This document shows positions 1 to 7,957 of a stretch of DNA of 64,000 nt, piece after piece (within the stretch, counting starts at the first letter, position 1; every line of letters starts with the position of its first letter). The notes beneath the pieces were generated by a model. The model did no database searches and was not told where the DNA came from. It worked only from the letters and a program-made list of their open reading frames with translations. Source of the DNA: Rhodopseudomonas palustris (GTDB lineage: Bacteria > Pseudomonadota > Alphaproteobacteria > Rhizobiales > Xanthobacteraceae); assembly GCF_003591005.1 (NCBI RefSeq), contig NZ_QYYD01000027.1, forward strand, positions 1-64,000, written 5' to 3'. Both the position numbers and the translations under genes were made by a program.

Positions 1-92
1 TAACCCCCCACCCCCGCCCCCTCCCCCCCCCCCCCCCCGGCCCCCCCCCCCCCCCCCCCCCCCCCGCCCCCCCCCCCGCCCCCCCCCCCCCC
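1..92. repeat. Poly-C low-complexity run at the window edge
   Basis: Almost pure cytosine with a few interspersed g, a and t. Nothing else in the window resembles it. A tract like this at a sequence end is most likely a sequencing or assembly artefact; a real homopolymer tract cannot be excluded from one strand of consensus. Confidence 0.8.
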
Positions 93-232
93 GGGGCGCG
101 CGCCCTGGGCGCGCGAACCCGGAATCCCGACGTGATAAGTACGACCTGGCTCGCCCCGCATGTCGGGATTCCAGGTTCGCGCGCCAACGGGTCCAGCCTT
201 CGGCCGGCCCCTTCGGCCCGCCCCGGAATGAC
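93..232. repeat. Degenerate family-A palindromic repeat
   Basis: Contains the arms gaacccggaatcccg and cgggattccaggttcg and ends in cgccccggaatgac. These are the signature pieces of the CATTCCGGGGCG...CGCCCCGGAATG repeat seen complete at 1731, 3071, 5161, 24849 and 50609. The left arm is lost in the poly-C edge. Confidence 0.6.
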
Positions 233-274
233 TCGCGGAGGGGCGATGCAACGTTCGCTCGCGTAGAGAGGCTC

Positions 275-359
275 GTAGCCCGGGTGAGCGCAGCGAGACC
301 CGGGGAGCATTGCGCGGCGGTACATCGGTCCCGGATGTCGCTGCGCTCATCCGGGCTAC
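275..359. repeat. Family-F palindromic repeat (gtagcccggg...cccgggctac type)
   Basis: Begins gtagcccgggtgagcgcag and ends with its imperfect reverse complement, ctgcgctcatccgggctac, about 85 bases overall. It lies just downstream of the DUF2336 gene (which is read leftwards) and can fold into one long hairpin. Confidence 0.65.
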
Positions 360-374
360 AGATGAGGCACGGAA

Positions 375-1550
375 CTACGCCGCCATCCGCTCGAGCCGCG
401 AGACGAAATTCTCGGCGATCAGGTCGTCGCACAAGGCGCTGGCTTCTTCGCGGGCGGATTCGGTGGCGAAGCGGCGCAGCAGAATGAGCAGCGGCGCGGC
501 GGCGTCTTCGCTGGTTTCGCAGCGGGTCAGCACGCGTTCGACCATCAGCCGGCGCAGATGCGCCGCGCCTTGCTCGCTGCCGACGTACCCGATCTCGTGG
601 ATCGCCTCGATCGCGGCGCGGAACGCCGCGAACGTCGTCTGCGGCAGCCCGGCACGCGACAGCAACGCGCTGATACTCGTGCCGCGGCGATCGTGCAGCA
701 GCGCGCCGACGCGGGCGAGCGGCAGACCTGATAGTTCGGCCAGCGCGTGCTCGAACAATTCGAGATTGCCGGACAACAGCGCGCGCAGGATCAGCCCGGT
801 GGTGAGCTGGCCGGTGGCGCGCAGATGCTGCATCAGGGCACACATGTCGTCGCCGCGCGAGCGTGCTGCGACCGCAACGGTCGAGCGATCGACCGCCTCC
901 GCAGTGGCCCGTTCGGCGCGATCGGCCGACAGCCAGCCGCGCGCGACGACGAATTGCTGCAGCGTGCCGGCGAGTTTGGCGACCAGCGCCAGCCGCGTCG
1001 CGGCCGGCAGATCCTCCAGCACCAGCATCGACTCGCGGATCGCCGCGAGATGGCCGTGGCGTTCGACGATGCGATCCCACGAGAACGGCGCCAGCTCGGC
1101 GTGGGGATTTTCGATCAGTTCGAGTGCGGCGGAGGCGCAGCCGACTTCCGCGATCGCCGCGCAGACCGAGGCCGGCAACCGGACCCGGCGCGCCACCGCG
1201 CATTGCACCGCGTCGTCGCCGGTAGCGACGAGGTCGACCAGGTCGGCGTCGATCAGCAGCGGCGAGAATTCCAGCACCGGCGCAGCCACCGAGGGCTGAT
1301 CGGCCGCCAGCGCGCGCACGATCGCGGCCGGCGCCTGCGCACTGCGTGAGAAAACTTGCGCCATCGCCTGGCGCACCAAGGGGGAGACGTCGTCGAGCAT
1401 CAGCAGCAGCGCGCCTTCGGCGGCGGCGCGATCGTCCGAGGACAGATCGGAGATCAGCCAGGCCCGCGCCAGCGCCCTGGTCGCCTCGGCGCGCTCGCTC
1501 GCGGGTGCGTGACGGATCCAACTAATGAACTGCCGAACGATCATGGCCAT
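375..1550 (-). CDS. DUF2336 domain protein
   Basis: A 391-residue soluble alpha-helical protein with repeated leucine/alanine-rich helices and no signal peptide or membrane segment. The pattern (HEAT-like helices, 'DDVSPLVRQAMAQVF' near residue 55, 'IVRALAADQPSVAAPVLE' after it) is that of the DUF2336 family, which is confined to alphaproteobacteria and has no established biochemical activity. It starts at an ATG. A near-CtrA box (TTAA-N7-TTCA) lies about 60 bases upstream, so cell-cycle or motility-linked expression is possible. Monocistronic by position. Family assignment is by recognition only. Confidence 0.75.
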   Translation of the reverse strand: MAMIVRQFISWIRHAPASERAEATRALARAWLISDLSSDDRAAAEGALLLMLDDVSPLVRQAMAQVFSRSAQAPAAIVRALAADQPSVAAPVLEFSPLLIDADLVDLVATGDDAVQCAVARRVRLPASVCAAIAEVGCASAALELIENPHAELAPFSWDRIVERHGHLAAIRESMLVLEDLPAATRLALVAKLAGTLQQFVVARGWLSADRAERATAEAVDRSTVAVAARSRGDDMCALMQHLRATGQLTTGLILRALLSGNLELFEHALAELSGLPLARVGALLHDRRGTSISALLSRAGLPQTTFAAFRAAIEAIHEIGYVGSEQGAAHLRRLMVERVLTRCETSEDAAAPLLILLRRFATESAREEASALCDDLIAENFVSRLERMAA

Positions 1551-1610
1551 TCCGGCTGAGTGACTGACGCGATCACCTGACGCTGTGTCACCATTCGTAA
1601 ACCATGCGGC

Positions 1611-1625
1611 TTAACAAAGGGTTCA
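1611..1625. promoter_or_regulatory. Near-consensus CtrA box upstream of the DUF2336 gene
   Basis: Reads TTAA-CAAAGGG-TTCA, one mismatch from TTAA-N7-TTAA. It lies 61-75 bases upstream of the start at 1550. One of five such sites in this window; weaker than the perfect copies at 3025, 26742 and 36530. Confidence 0.35.
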
Positions 1626-1730
1626 CTATGATACAGTTGAGGAATGGTTAAGTTCAGACGTTGTTAACCGGCAACCGAAAACGCCACGAGCTGCTGTTCC
1701 AGCGGGAAGCTTGACATGGCCTCTCCGCGA

Positions 1731-1850
1731 GTCATTCCGGGGCGACCGCCGCGCAGCGGCGGGCGAACCCGGAATCTCGCGCGGTGAAGCACGGTGCACA
1801 ACAACATCGGGATTCCGGGTTCGCTCGCTACGCGAGCGCCCCGGAATGAC
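1731..1850. repeat. Family-A palindromic repeat, copy 1
   Basis: Starts gtcattccggggcg and ends cgccccggaatgac, with inner arms gaacccggaatc and gattccgggttcg. About 120 bases, intergenic, between the DUF2336 gene and the lytic transglycosylase gene. The outer and inner arms are complementary, so the element can fold into a long branched hairpin. Confidence 0.85.
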
Positions 1851-1927
1851 GTGCTCGGGGCTGACGGCGCGTTGGCGTAGGTTGCGGCGCGTGGGCTCGC
1901 TGCGCTTTGCCAAACCTAGGGAAGTGA

Positions 1928-2947
1928 TCAGCTCGCGAAGCTGCCGGTGCGGTCGCTGAACAAATCGAGCGGGGTTGGGGCGCGGACGGTTGGCGCGTAG
2001 GACAGGCCGGGCATCGCTGGCGCCGCGGATGCCGGCGGCGCGCCGACGGGCGTCACCGGGTTGGTCCACAGCTGCTGCACGGCCGGCGAGATCGGCTCGT
2101 TGCGGTCGCCGCCGAGGAACAGGGTGCGGAACATCGGCTCGCTGCTTTGCTGCGTCGGCGACGGCGTCGCGCTTCCGCCGCTGGCCGGGGCGACGTGGCG
2201 CACGTCCGGAAAGCTCGACAGATAAGCGGCGTTGTCGACCGGCGCCGCGGCCAGCACCAGCGGCGCGCCGCCGGCGGCGACCAGCGCGCTCTGCGTCGCC
2301 GGCGAGTTCGCCGCGGAATTGTAGCGTGCGCTGAGATTATCGTAGACCTGCGCGACGCTGCGGGCGTTGCCGGTGCGGTCGTAGAAGATCGATGGATTGG
2401 CGGCGGCGGCGCTGGGAAACAGCGATGCGGCGACCGCGTTCGGACTGTCCTGCGCGGTGCCGATCAGCTTGGCGGCGCCGCCGGCGCCCATGAAATGCGC
2501 CATGTACAGTTCAGCGTCGCTCGGGCGGCGGCCGAGCTCGGCGGTGAGCTTCGAACTATTGGACTGCGTCAGCGCGCCGGCCATCGCCGAACTGATCACC
2601 GGATCATTACGCAGATCCATGATGGCCTGCTTGGCCGCCGGATCGCTGACCGAGTAGCTGCCGGACGGCGACTTGCTGATCGCGTCCGCATAGGCGCCGT
2701 AACCGAATTGCGCGCCGGCTTCCTTGACGGTGCCGAGCCAGGTCTGATCGATGAACTGATACAGGCCCTTGGCCGACGAGGTCGACGCCGCCGCCTGCGG
2801 GTTGAAGTCCGACTCCATCTTGGCGGTGGTGAGCAGGTATTCGAAGCTGGCGCCGGTCGCGCCGGCGGCCTGCTTGATGGCGCCGGCGATCCTGCTGCGG
2901 GCCTGATCGACGATCGTGACCGCGGATGTGACGATGTCGGCCGACAT
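1928..2947 (-). CDS. Lytic transglycosylase (SLT domain)
   Basis: A 339-residue protein read from ATG 2947. Upstream in-frame codons add 13 residues without a better ribosome site. Residues about 30-150 form an SLT/lysozyme-like domain: the probable catalytic glutamate is E45 in 'TAKMESDFNP', followed by 'SSAKGLYQFIDQTWL' and a later 'YMAHFMGAGGAAKLI', as in peptidoglycan-cleaving transglycosylases. The C-terminal 150 residues are proline/alanine-rich and probably disordered. No classical signal peptide is seen, which is usual for alphaproteobacterial members that act with secretion, flagellar or pilus assembly. A perfect CtrA box lies 78-92 bases upstream of the start, arguing for cell-cycle control. 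Confidence 0.85.
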   Translation of the reverse strand: MSADIVTSAVTIVDQARSRIAGAIKQAAGATGASFEYLLTTAKMESDFNPQAAASTSSAKGLYQFIDQTWLGTVKEAGAQFGYGAYADAISKSPSGSYSVSDPAAKQAIMDLRNDPVISSAMAGALTQSNSSKLTAELGRRPSDAELYMAHFMGAGGAAKLIGTAQDSPNAVAASLFPSAAAANPSIFYDRTGNARSVAQVYDNLSARYNSAANSPATQSALVAAGGAPLVLAAAPVDNAAYLSSFPDVRHVAPASGGSATPSPTQQSSEPMFRTLFLGGDRNEPISPAVQQLWTNPVTPVGAPPASAAPAMPGLSYAPTVRAPTPLDLFSDRTGSFAS

Positions 2948-3024
2948 AACGGAGCCCCCGCTCCCCGAGCGCATAGCGCGCAGCATGTCTGCGCGGACTG
3001 CGGCCGACCCTGCGGCGGTTATGG

Positions 3025-3039
3025 TTAACGGGGGGTTAA
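3025..3039. promoter_or_regulatory. Perfect CtrA box upstream of the lytic transglycosylase
   Basis: TTAA-CGGGGGG-TTAA, an exact match to the alphaproteobacterial CtrA consensus TTAA-N7-TTAA. It lies 78-92 bases upstream of the transglycosylase start. Consensus is established knowledge; use at this gene is inferred. Confidence 0.55.
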
Positions 3040-3070
3040 TCCGAGGTCGAAGTCCCTTTGCCCCACACCG

Positions 3071-3187
3071 TCATTCCGGGGCGCGCCTCTTGGCGCGAAC
3101 CCGGAATCCAGAGGTTGTGGAAACGCCGGAGTCGCAGAACCCATCGAGATTCCGGGTTCGCTCGCTGCGCGAGCGCCCCGGAATGAC
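3071..3187. repeat. Family-A palindromic repeat, copy 2
   Basis: tcattccggggcg at the left end and gcgccccggaatgac at the right end, with inner gaacccggaatcc and gattccgggttcgctcg. Sits between the transglycosylase promoter and the 3' end of hisI. Confidence 0.85.
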
Positions 3188-3220
3188 GTGCTTGGGGGTT
3201 AGAAGAAGGAAACGGCGTCG

Positions 3221-3667
3221 CTATTTGCCGTACACCTTGTCCGGATCGAACTGCCGCTCGGCATCGACCTTCGTCAGCAGCGGCTCGCCAGAGGGGTCAC
3301 GGTCGATGCGGCGGTAGAAGCAAGACATGCGGCCGGTGTGGCAAGCGGCGCCGCCGGCCTGGTCGACCTTGATCCAGACCGCGTCCTGGTCGCAGTCGAT
3401 CCGCATCTCCAGCACCTTCTGGACGTGGCCGGAGCTCTCGCCCTTCTTCCACAATCGCTTTCGAGAACGGCTGTAGTACCAGGCGTCGCCGCTCTGGATG
3501 GTTTTCTCCAGCGCTTCCGAGTTCATATGGGCGACCATCAAGACGTCGCCTGAACGCGCGTCGGTGGTGACGCAGGTGATGAGGCCGGCCGCGTCGAATT
3601 TCGGACGCAGCGCGATGCCCTCCTCGACGTCGTCGAGCGCGGGCGCTGAGCCGGCAGATGAAGTCAC
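3221..3667 (-). CDS. hisI: Phosphoribosyl-AMP cyclohydrolase
   Basis: Histidine biosynthesis enzyme opening the purine ring of phosphoribosyl-AMP; cytosolic, zinc and magnesium dependent. The 148-residue chain carries the family signatures: 'VLMVAHMN', '[19 protein letters not shown]', the acidic metal site '[13 protein letters not shown]', and '[12 protein letters not shown]' with zinc-binding cysteines. It is a stand-alone HisI without the HisE pyrophosphohydrolase half. GTG 3667 is preferred over TTG 3673 because an AGAGGA site sits at the right distance only from the former. It follows folE on the same strand with about 30 bases between, so the two probably share a transcript. Confidence 0.95.
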   Translation of the reverse strand: MTSSAGSAPALDDVEEGIALRPKFDAAGLITCVTTDARSGDVLMVAHMNSEALEKTIQSGDAWYYSRSRKRLWKKGESSGHVQKVLEMRIDCDQDAVWIKVDQAGGAACHTGRMSCFYRRIDRDPSGEPLLTKVDAERQFDPDKVYGK

Positions 3668-3695
3668 GGGCAATTCCTCTCGCAGAACCGCCGAC

Positions 3696-4385
3696 TTAGC
3701 GGTGGTTGCGAATCATCGACATGAACCGCGCCTGCTCCGCCGGATTGTCGCGGAACATGCCGGTGTAGCGGCTGGTGAAGGTCGAGGCGCCCTGCTTGCC
3801 GATGCCGCGCACCGACATGCAGGTGTGCTCGGCCTCGATCATCACCGCGACGCCGCGCGGCTTCAGCACCTCGTCGATCGCCGCGGCGATCTGCGCGGTG
3901 AGATGCTCCTGGGTCTGCAGCCGGCGGGCAAAAATCTCCACCAGCCGCGCCAGCTTCGACAGCCCGACGACGCGCTCGACTGGCGTGTAGGCGATATGCG
4001 CCTTGCCGTAGAACGGCATCACATGGTGCTCGCAATGCGAGGTGAAGCTGATGTCGCGGACCAGCACGAAGTCGTCATAGCCGGCCGTCTCGCCGAAGGT
4101 GCGGTCGAGCACTTCGGCCGGGCACTGGTGATAGCCCTGGAACAATTCGTCATAGGCCTCGACCACCCGGCGCGGGGTGTCGAGCAGGCCTTCGCGATCG
4201 ACGTTCTCGCCGATATAGGCGAGCATAGTCTTGACCGCGGCCTCGGCCTCGGCGCGCGATGGCCGCGGCTGATCGGGCTGCACCGCGACGGCGAGGAATT
4301 CCGACGGGTCGAGCTCGGCGGGCTGAAAATCGGAGCGGGCCTCCGGCAGCTTGCCGGTCCGCAGCGGCTTGATCTTGGCGTCCAT
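3696..4385 (-). CDS. folE: GTP cyclohydrolase I
   Basis: Converts GTP to dihydroneopterin triphosphate, the first step of tetrahydrofolate synthesis. The 229-residue protein has the GCYH-I core in its C-terminal two thirds: '[18 protein letters not shown]' and '[15 protein letters not shown]' supply the zinc-binding Cys/His/Cys, and 'QEHLTAQIA' is the conserved helix. The start is ATG 4385 (MDAKIKPL); the frame stays open far upstream but that stretch is non-coding and overlaps the opposite-strand scaffold gene. Upstream of hisI on the same strand and divergent from the scaffold gene. Confidence 0.95.
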   Translation of the reverse strand: MDAKIKPLRTGKLPEARSDFQPAELDPSEFLAVAVQPDQPRPSRAEAEAAVKTMLAYIGENVDREGLLDTPRRVVEAYDELFQGYHQCPAEVLDRTFGETAGYDDFVLVRDISFTSHCEHHVMPFYGKAHIAYTPVERVVGLSKLARLVEIFARRLQTQEHLTAQIAAAIDEVLKPRGVAVMIEAEHTCMSVRGIGKQGASTFTSRYTGMFRDNPAEQARFMSMIRNHR

Positions 4386-4649
4386 CTTCACTCCGTTCGA
4401 CCGGCCTCCAGGGCCGGATGTGTCACCGGGCAGACGGGCGGCCGATCGCCTTGCGTCTTGATCCCTTCGGCAGGCCGGCTTGCGCAAGTCGCTGCGCGGG
4501 CTCGGCTTCGCCAGTTTTGCCGGCGGTTTCGCGCCGCGGCCAGACTGTTTTTCACAGCCTTGCGTCCTATATAAGATGAGACGCCGGGACCGCCAAGACA
4601 GCTCCGCCGAATCCTCGGCGGCGGACGGGCCGGCCCGGAATCTCCGCGC

Positions 4650-5105
4650 ATGCTGAACGACATCTACAACAAGCGAATCATCGAGCTCGCCGGCAATATT
4701 CCGCGGCTCGGCCGCCTGCCCGATCCCGACGCCACCGCCACGGCTCACTCGAAATTGTGCGGCTCGACCGTCAAGGTCGACCTCAAGATGGACGGCGACA
4801 CGGTCAGCGACTTCGCCCACGAGGTCAAAGCCTGTGCACTCGGCCAGGCGTCGTCCTCGATCATGGCGAGCCACGTGGTCGGGTCGACCGCGGCCGAACT
4901 GCGCGCGTTGCGCGATTCGGTGCGGGCGATGCTGAAGGACAACGGCGCGCCGCCGGCGGACGGCAAGTGGGCTGACATCGCCGTGCTCGAACCGGTCCGC
5001 GACTACAAGGCCCGCCACGCCTCGACGCTGCTGACCTTTGACGCCGTGGTCGACGCGATTGGTCAGATCGAAGCCAAGCGGCAGGGCGCGGAGGCGACGG
5101 CTTAG
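4650..5105 (+). CDS. NifU/IscU-like iron-sulfur cluster scaffold protein
   Basis: A 151-residue protein of the IscU/NifU N-terminal fold, expected to hold nascent Fe-S clusters for delivery to apoproteins. Two ligand cysteines are visible: '[10 protein letters not shown]' near residue 37 and '[14 protein letters not shown]' near residue 62. At the position of the third cysteine the sequence reads '[11 protein letters not shown]', with histidine instead. The lineage-specific form seen in rhizobia-like genomes appears similar, so this is probably a functional variant rather than a broken gene. Divergent from folE. Its exact role (general Isc/Suf scaffold or specialised carrier) cannot be fixed from sequence. 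Confidence 0.85.
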   Translation: MLNDIYNKRIIELAGNIPRLGRLPDPDATATAHSKLCGSTVKVDLKMDGDTVSDFAHEVKACALGQASSSIMASHVVGSTAAELRALRDSVRAMLKDNGAPPADGKWADIAVLEPVRDYKARHASTLLTFDAVVDAIGQIEAKRQGAEATA

Positions 5106-5160
5106 CCGTTTAGTCCAGGGTAGGTCGCCTTGCCCGCTTTTGCCCACCGCCTCTCCGCGA

Positions 5161-5281
5161 GTCATTCCGGGGCGCGGCGCGCAGCGACGCGAACCCGGAA
5201 TCTCGCAGTTGTGGAAACGGCAGGGTCCCAGAACAACGTCGGGATTCCGGGCTCGCATCAAGGGGCACGCCCCGGAATGAC
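5161..5281. repeat. Family-A palindromic repeat, copy 3
   Basis: gtcattccggggcgcgg at left and cacgccccggaatgac at right, with inner gaacccggaatctcg and cgggattccgggctcg. Lies between two convergent genes, where the hairpin could serve as a bidirectional terminator. Confidence 0.85.
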
Positions 5282-5306
5282 TCGCGGACAAGGTAGCGCG
5301 AACCCG

Positions 5307-6203
5307 CTAATGCCCCGGTGCCGGCGGCTGGCTTGGTGCCGTGCCGCCCGTCGGCAAAGCTGCTTCGGCGGTCTTGGTCGGCGCGGTCGGGGCCTGAACG
5401 AAGCGGTCCTGGACCGGCTTGGGACCGGCGGCGACCGGTGTCCTGGTCCCCTCGCCCTGTTGCGGCAGTAAGTCGGCGAGCGCCCCGGTCGTCACCAGAT
5501 TGGCCTCGGCGAGTTCCTGCGCCGACATCCGGTGCAAATCTTCCCATGGCGCCACGCTGAGCGCGAGCTGAAGCAGGTCGCCGGTACCGCCCATGTCGAA
5601 GGTGTACTTGGTCAGCCGGCCGATATCGCGCTGGATGATGGTGAGGTCCTGCGCGGTGTAGCTGGCGGCGCGGGCGTCGTCGGCGCGGTCGCCCATCCAG
5701 ATCTGATGCACGCGGACCCGGGCGCCATCGGGCACGTAGCGCGTGGTGCCGGACAGCAGCAGGAACACACACATCGATTCGCAATAAGCTTCGGGCACGA
5801 TGCTGGCGCGCATCCCCGCCGGGGTCCGGGACTGCACGCTGGTGCCAACCGTCGTCCGCAACCCCATTTTTCGCCAGCGCCGGCCGAGCGTGATTGCGTC
5901 GTTGACGGAGCCGCCGCTCGAATCCAGCACCAGCGCGGCGCCCTGGAGCGATCGATCGCGAGCGAAGGCATCGAAATCCTTCGGAGTGTCGGCGGTGACG
6001 ATCCCGACGGCGGTGATCCAGCCGCCGCAATTCGGCTCGCAGGCAACCCAATCGAACCGCATCGGCAATTTGCGCGCTTCAAGCGTGCCGCCAGCTTTGG
6101 CGAACTCCACGGGGGCCGACGCGGCACTGATCAATACCAGGCCGAGAGCCGCCGCGCGAAGCAGCGCGGATCGAGCGAACCGGGACAAGACAGCGGCGTT
6201 CAC
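5307..6203 (-). CDS. Secreted ClpP/crotonase-fold protein (COG3904 type)
   Basis: A 298-residue exported protein: an N-terminal hydrophobic signal segment (residues about 8-30, ending 'SAASA') precedes a ClpP-like domain. 'ALVLDSSGGSVNDAITLGRRWRKMG' resembles the serine-protease ClpP strand/helix unit and 'AYCESMCVFLLLSGTTR' holds the conserved Cys/Ser region of COG3904 predicted periplasmic proteins; 'VRVHQIWMG' may contribute the histidine. The C-terminal 60 residues are Pro/Ala/Thr-rich. GTG start at 6203 has a strong GAGGAGG site 5-11 bases upstream. Substrate and proteolytic activity are unproven for the family. Confidence 0.75.
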   Translation of the reverse strand: MNAAVLSRFARSALLRAAALGLVLISAASAPVEFAKAGGTLEARKLPMRFDWVACEPNCGGWITAVGIVTADTPKDFDAFARDRSLQGAALVLDSSGGSVNDAITLGRRWRKMGLRTTVGTSVQSRTPAGMRASIVPEAYCESMCVFLLLSGTTRYVPDGARVRVHQIWMGDRADDARAASYTAQDLTIIQRDIGRLTKYTFDMGGTGDLLQLALSVAPWEDLHRMSAQELAEANLVTTGALADLLPQQGEGTRTPVAAGPKPVQDRFVQAPTAPTKTAEAALPTGGTAPSQPPAPGH

Positions 6204-6453
6204 CGAGCCTCCTCACATCTTCGTCAGCGACGGCGTGAAAGGTTCCAGTCCGACCGACCAGAAATCTGTCACGCTTGCGTTATCTAATGGTCATGGAAAA
6301 CGCCGGGTTGATCAATCGCAAACGCATCAACTCGTGCTGCGCTGCGCTCAACAAAGTGCGATATCTGTGCGGCTGTTGCGCAAATGCAGTAGCGCATGAG
6401 TTCCGCGCCGAGGAACCCGGCAAATCGCCGGTCAACGACAAGGCATTCTGCTC

Positions 6454-6807
6454 GTGAACCATTCAGCTTCACCGCGACGCGCGATCGCCCGGCTGCCCCG
6501 GCAGGCGGGACGCGGGCTGATCTGGCTGTATCGACATTCGTTCTCGGCGCTGGTCGGCTCCAACTGCCGGCATCTGCCGACCTGCTCGCAATACGGCGAC
6601 GAGGCGATCGCCCGGTTCGGGCTGTGGGCGGGCGGCTGGATGACGCTGGCGCGGCTGCTGCGCTGCAACCCGTGGGGCACGGCGGGCATCGACAACGTCC
6701 CGGCCGCCCTGCCCGCTGGCGCCCGCTGGTACGCGCCGTGGCGCTACGCGCTGTGGCGCGGGGTGAATGCGCCGCCTTGCGGCTGCGGCGAACGCCATCA
6801 GCCGTAG
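6454..6807 (+). CDS. yidD: Membrane protein insertion efficiency factor YidD
   Basis: Small (117 aa) membrane-associated helper of YidC/Sec-dependent membrane protein insertion. The family core spans residues about 18-90: 'GLIWLYRHSFSALVG', the cysteine motif 'NCRHLPTCSQYGDEAI' and 'RLLRCNPWG...DNVP'. Unlike many YidD genes it is not beside rnpA-yidC, which is common in alphaproteobacteria. GTG 6454 is taken as the start; a slightly later start cannot be excluded. Its TAG stop lies inside the left end of a palindromic repeat. Confidence 0.92.
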   Translation: MNHSASPRRAIARLPRQAGRGLIWLYRHSFSALVGSNCRHLPTCSQYGDEAIARFGLWAGGWMTLARLLRCNPWGTAGIDNVPAALPAGARWYAPWRYALWRGVNAPPCGCGERHQP

Positions 6808-6885
6808 GATGGGTTGAGCGCAGCGAAACCCATCAGCGGCGGTGCGTGAGGCTTTATGGGTTTCGCTGCGCTCAACCCATCCTAC
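6804..6885. repeat. Family-B palindromic repeat, copy 1
   Basis: gtaggatgggttgagcgcag...ctgcgctcaacccatcctac, near-perfect arms of about 30 bases around a short unrelated centre. The same element recurs at 49490 and 50744. It starts within the yidD stop codon and probably acts as its terminator. Confidence 0.9.
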
Positions 6886-6904
6886 GAACCACAATCGGTG
6901 AAGA

Positions 6905-7642
6905 TTAAATCGCGCTCAGCCCGATCCGCCCTAGTCCCGGCAGCTTGATGGCCGGGCGGCGCAGGTCGACGCCGAGCACGGCGCCGAGCAGGTTGAGTTC
7001 GATGCCTTCGATCCAGCCGAGCGTCAGGCCGGCATAGCCGCCGAGCGTGGCGCGGATACCGGTGCCGGACGCCGTCCAGCCGATCCACCCGCCGTCCCAC
7101 GGATAGTCCTTGCCGATCGCGGTCGGCGGCAGCGTCGTGCACAGTTCCGGCACGGCGGCGAGCGCGGCGGCCACGAACGTGTTGGAGTTCGGGCCCGGCC
7201 AGGCGCGGTAGTCGCCATAGGCGTTGAGCTTATAGCTTTTAATCGCGGCCTCGATCTTCGGAATCATCGCAGCCGCTTCCTCGCCGTCGGCGGCAGCGAT
7301 CAGCTGCGGCAGATCGCCGAACCAGCGGCCATCGGCGACGAAGCCGTTGACGCGGATCGGATCGCCCCACGCGGTGTAGTCGTAGCGGGTGTAGCGCGTC
7401 GCATGGGCCGGCTTGACCACGATCCAGCTATGCACCGCGAAAATGCCGCGCCAGCGTACGGTCCGCGCGGCAAAGACCCGGACCAGCGCCTCGGGATGCT
7501 CGGCCGCCGGCGGCAACAGGCCGGCACTGGACCGGTCCGCCGACTGCCACGACACGCTGCGATCGCCCATCATGTATTTGCCGGCCGACACCACGATCGG
7601 CACCACCAACAACATCAGAAGTAACAGCACCAATCGTCTCAC
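6905..7642 (-). CDS. DUF3750 domain protein, membrane-anchored
   Basis: A 245-residue protein with an N-terminal hydrophobic segment ('RRLVLLLLMLLVVPIVVSAG') followed by a soluble domain. 'IFAVHSWIVVKPA', 'YTRYDYTAWGDPIRVNGF', 'YRAWPGPNSNTFVAAAL' and 'IELNLLGAVLGVD' are characteristic of DUF3750, whose His/Asn-Ser-Asn pattern recalls NlpC/P60-like folds, though no function is established. GTG 7642 places the signal anchor at the N-terminus; a longer reading to GTG 7711 adds a polar, repeat-free stretch of 23 residues and is less likely. No obvious operon partner. Confidence 0.75.
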   Translation of the reverse strand: MRRLVLLLLMLLVVPIVVSAGKYMMGDRSVSWQSADRSSAGLLPPAAEHPEALVRVFAARTVRWRGIFAVHSWIVVKPAHATRYTRYDYTAWGDPIRVNGFVADGRWFGDLPQLIAAADGEEAAAMIPKIEAAIKSYKLNAYGDYRAWPGPNSNTFVAAALAAVPELCTTLPPTAIGKDYPWDGGWIGWTASGTGIRATLGGYAGLTLGWIEGIELNLLGAVLGVDLRRPAIKLPGLGRIGLSAI

Positions 7643-7957
7643 GGGATTCTTCGGGATCGGGGAAGGTTGTTGATGATGAATATAGGAACGGTGCGCGCCT
7701 TCGCCACCCACGCGCCATGCGACCCGGCGGCGCGATCAAATGAGGCGATCCGGTGCAGGGGGCGCTCCAGAAGAAGCCGGAGGCACGGCTGTGACGGCTC
7801 CAACCATCAAATGCCGGCCTCACCTGACAGCCGGCGGCAAACGCCGGATCACGGAGCGGCGCCGCGATCCGAACGCGTGTTTCAGAGACATGCAAGCGGC
7901 GGAGGCTTCTCGGCAACTCGCGTATCCGCATGGTTGTCTGAGGCCTCCGAACGCGGC

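Noticed and set aside
4386-5291. Open extension of the folE frame to 5291
   Set aside because: Antisense to the scaffold gene and crosses a palindromic repeat; folE fold begins at 4385.
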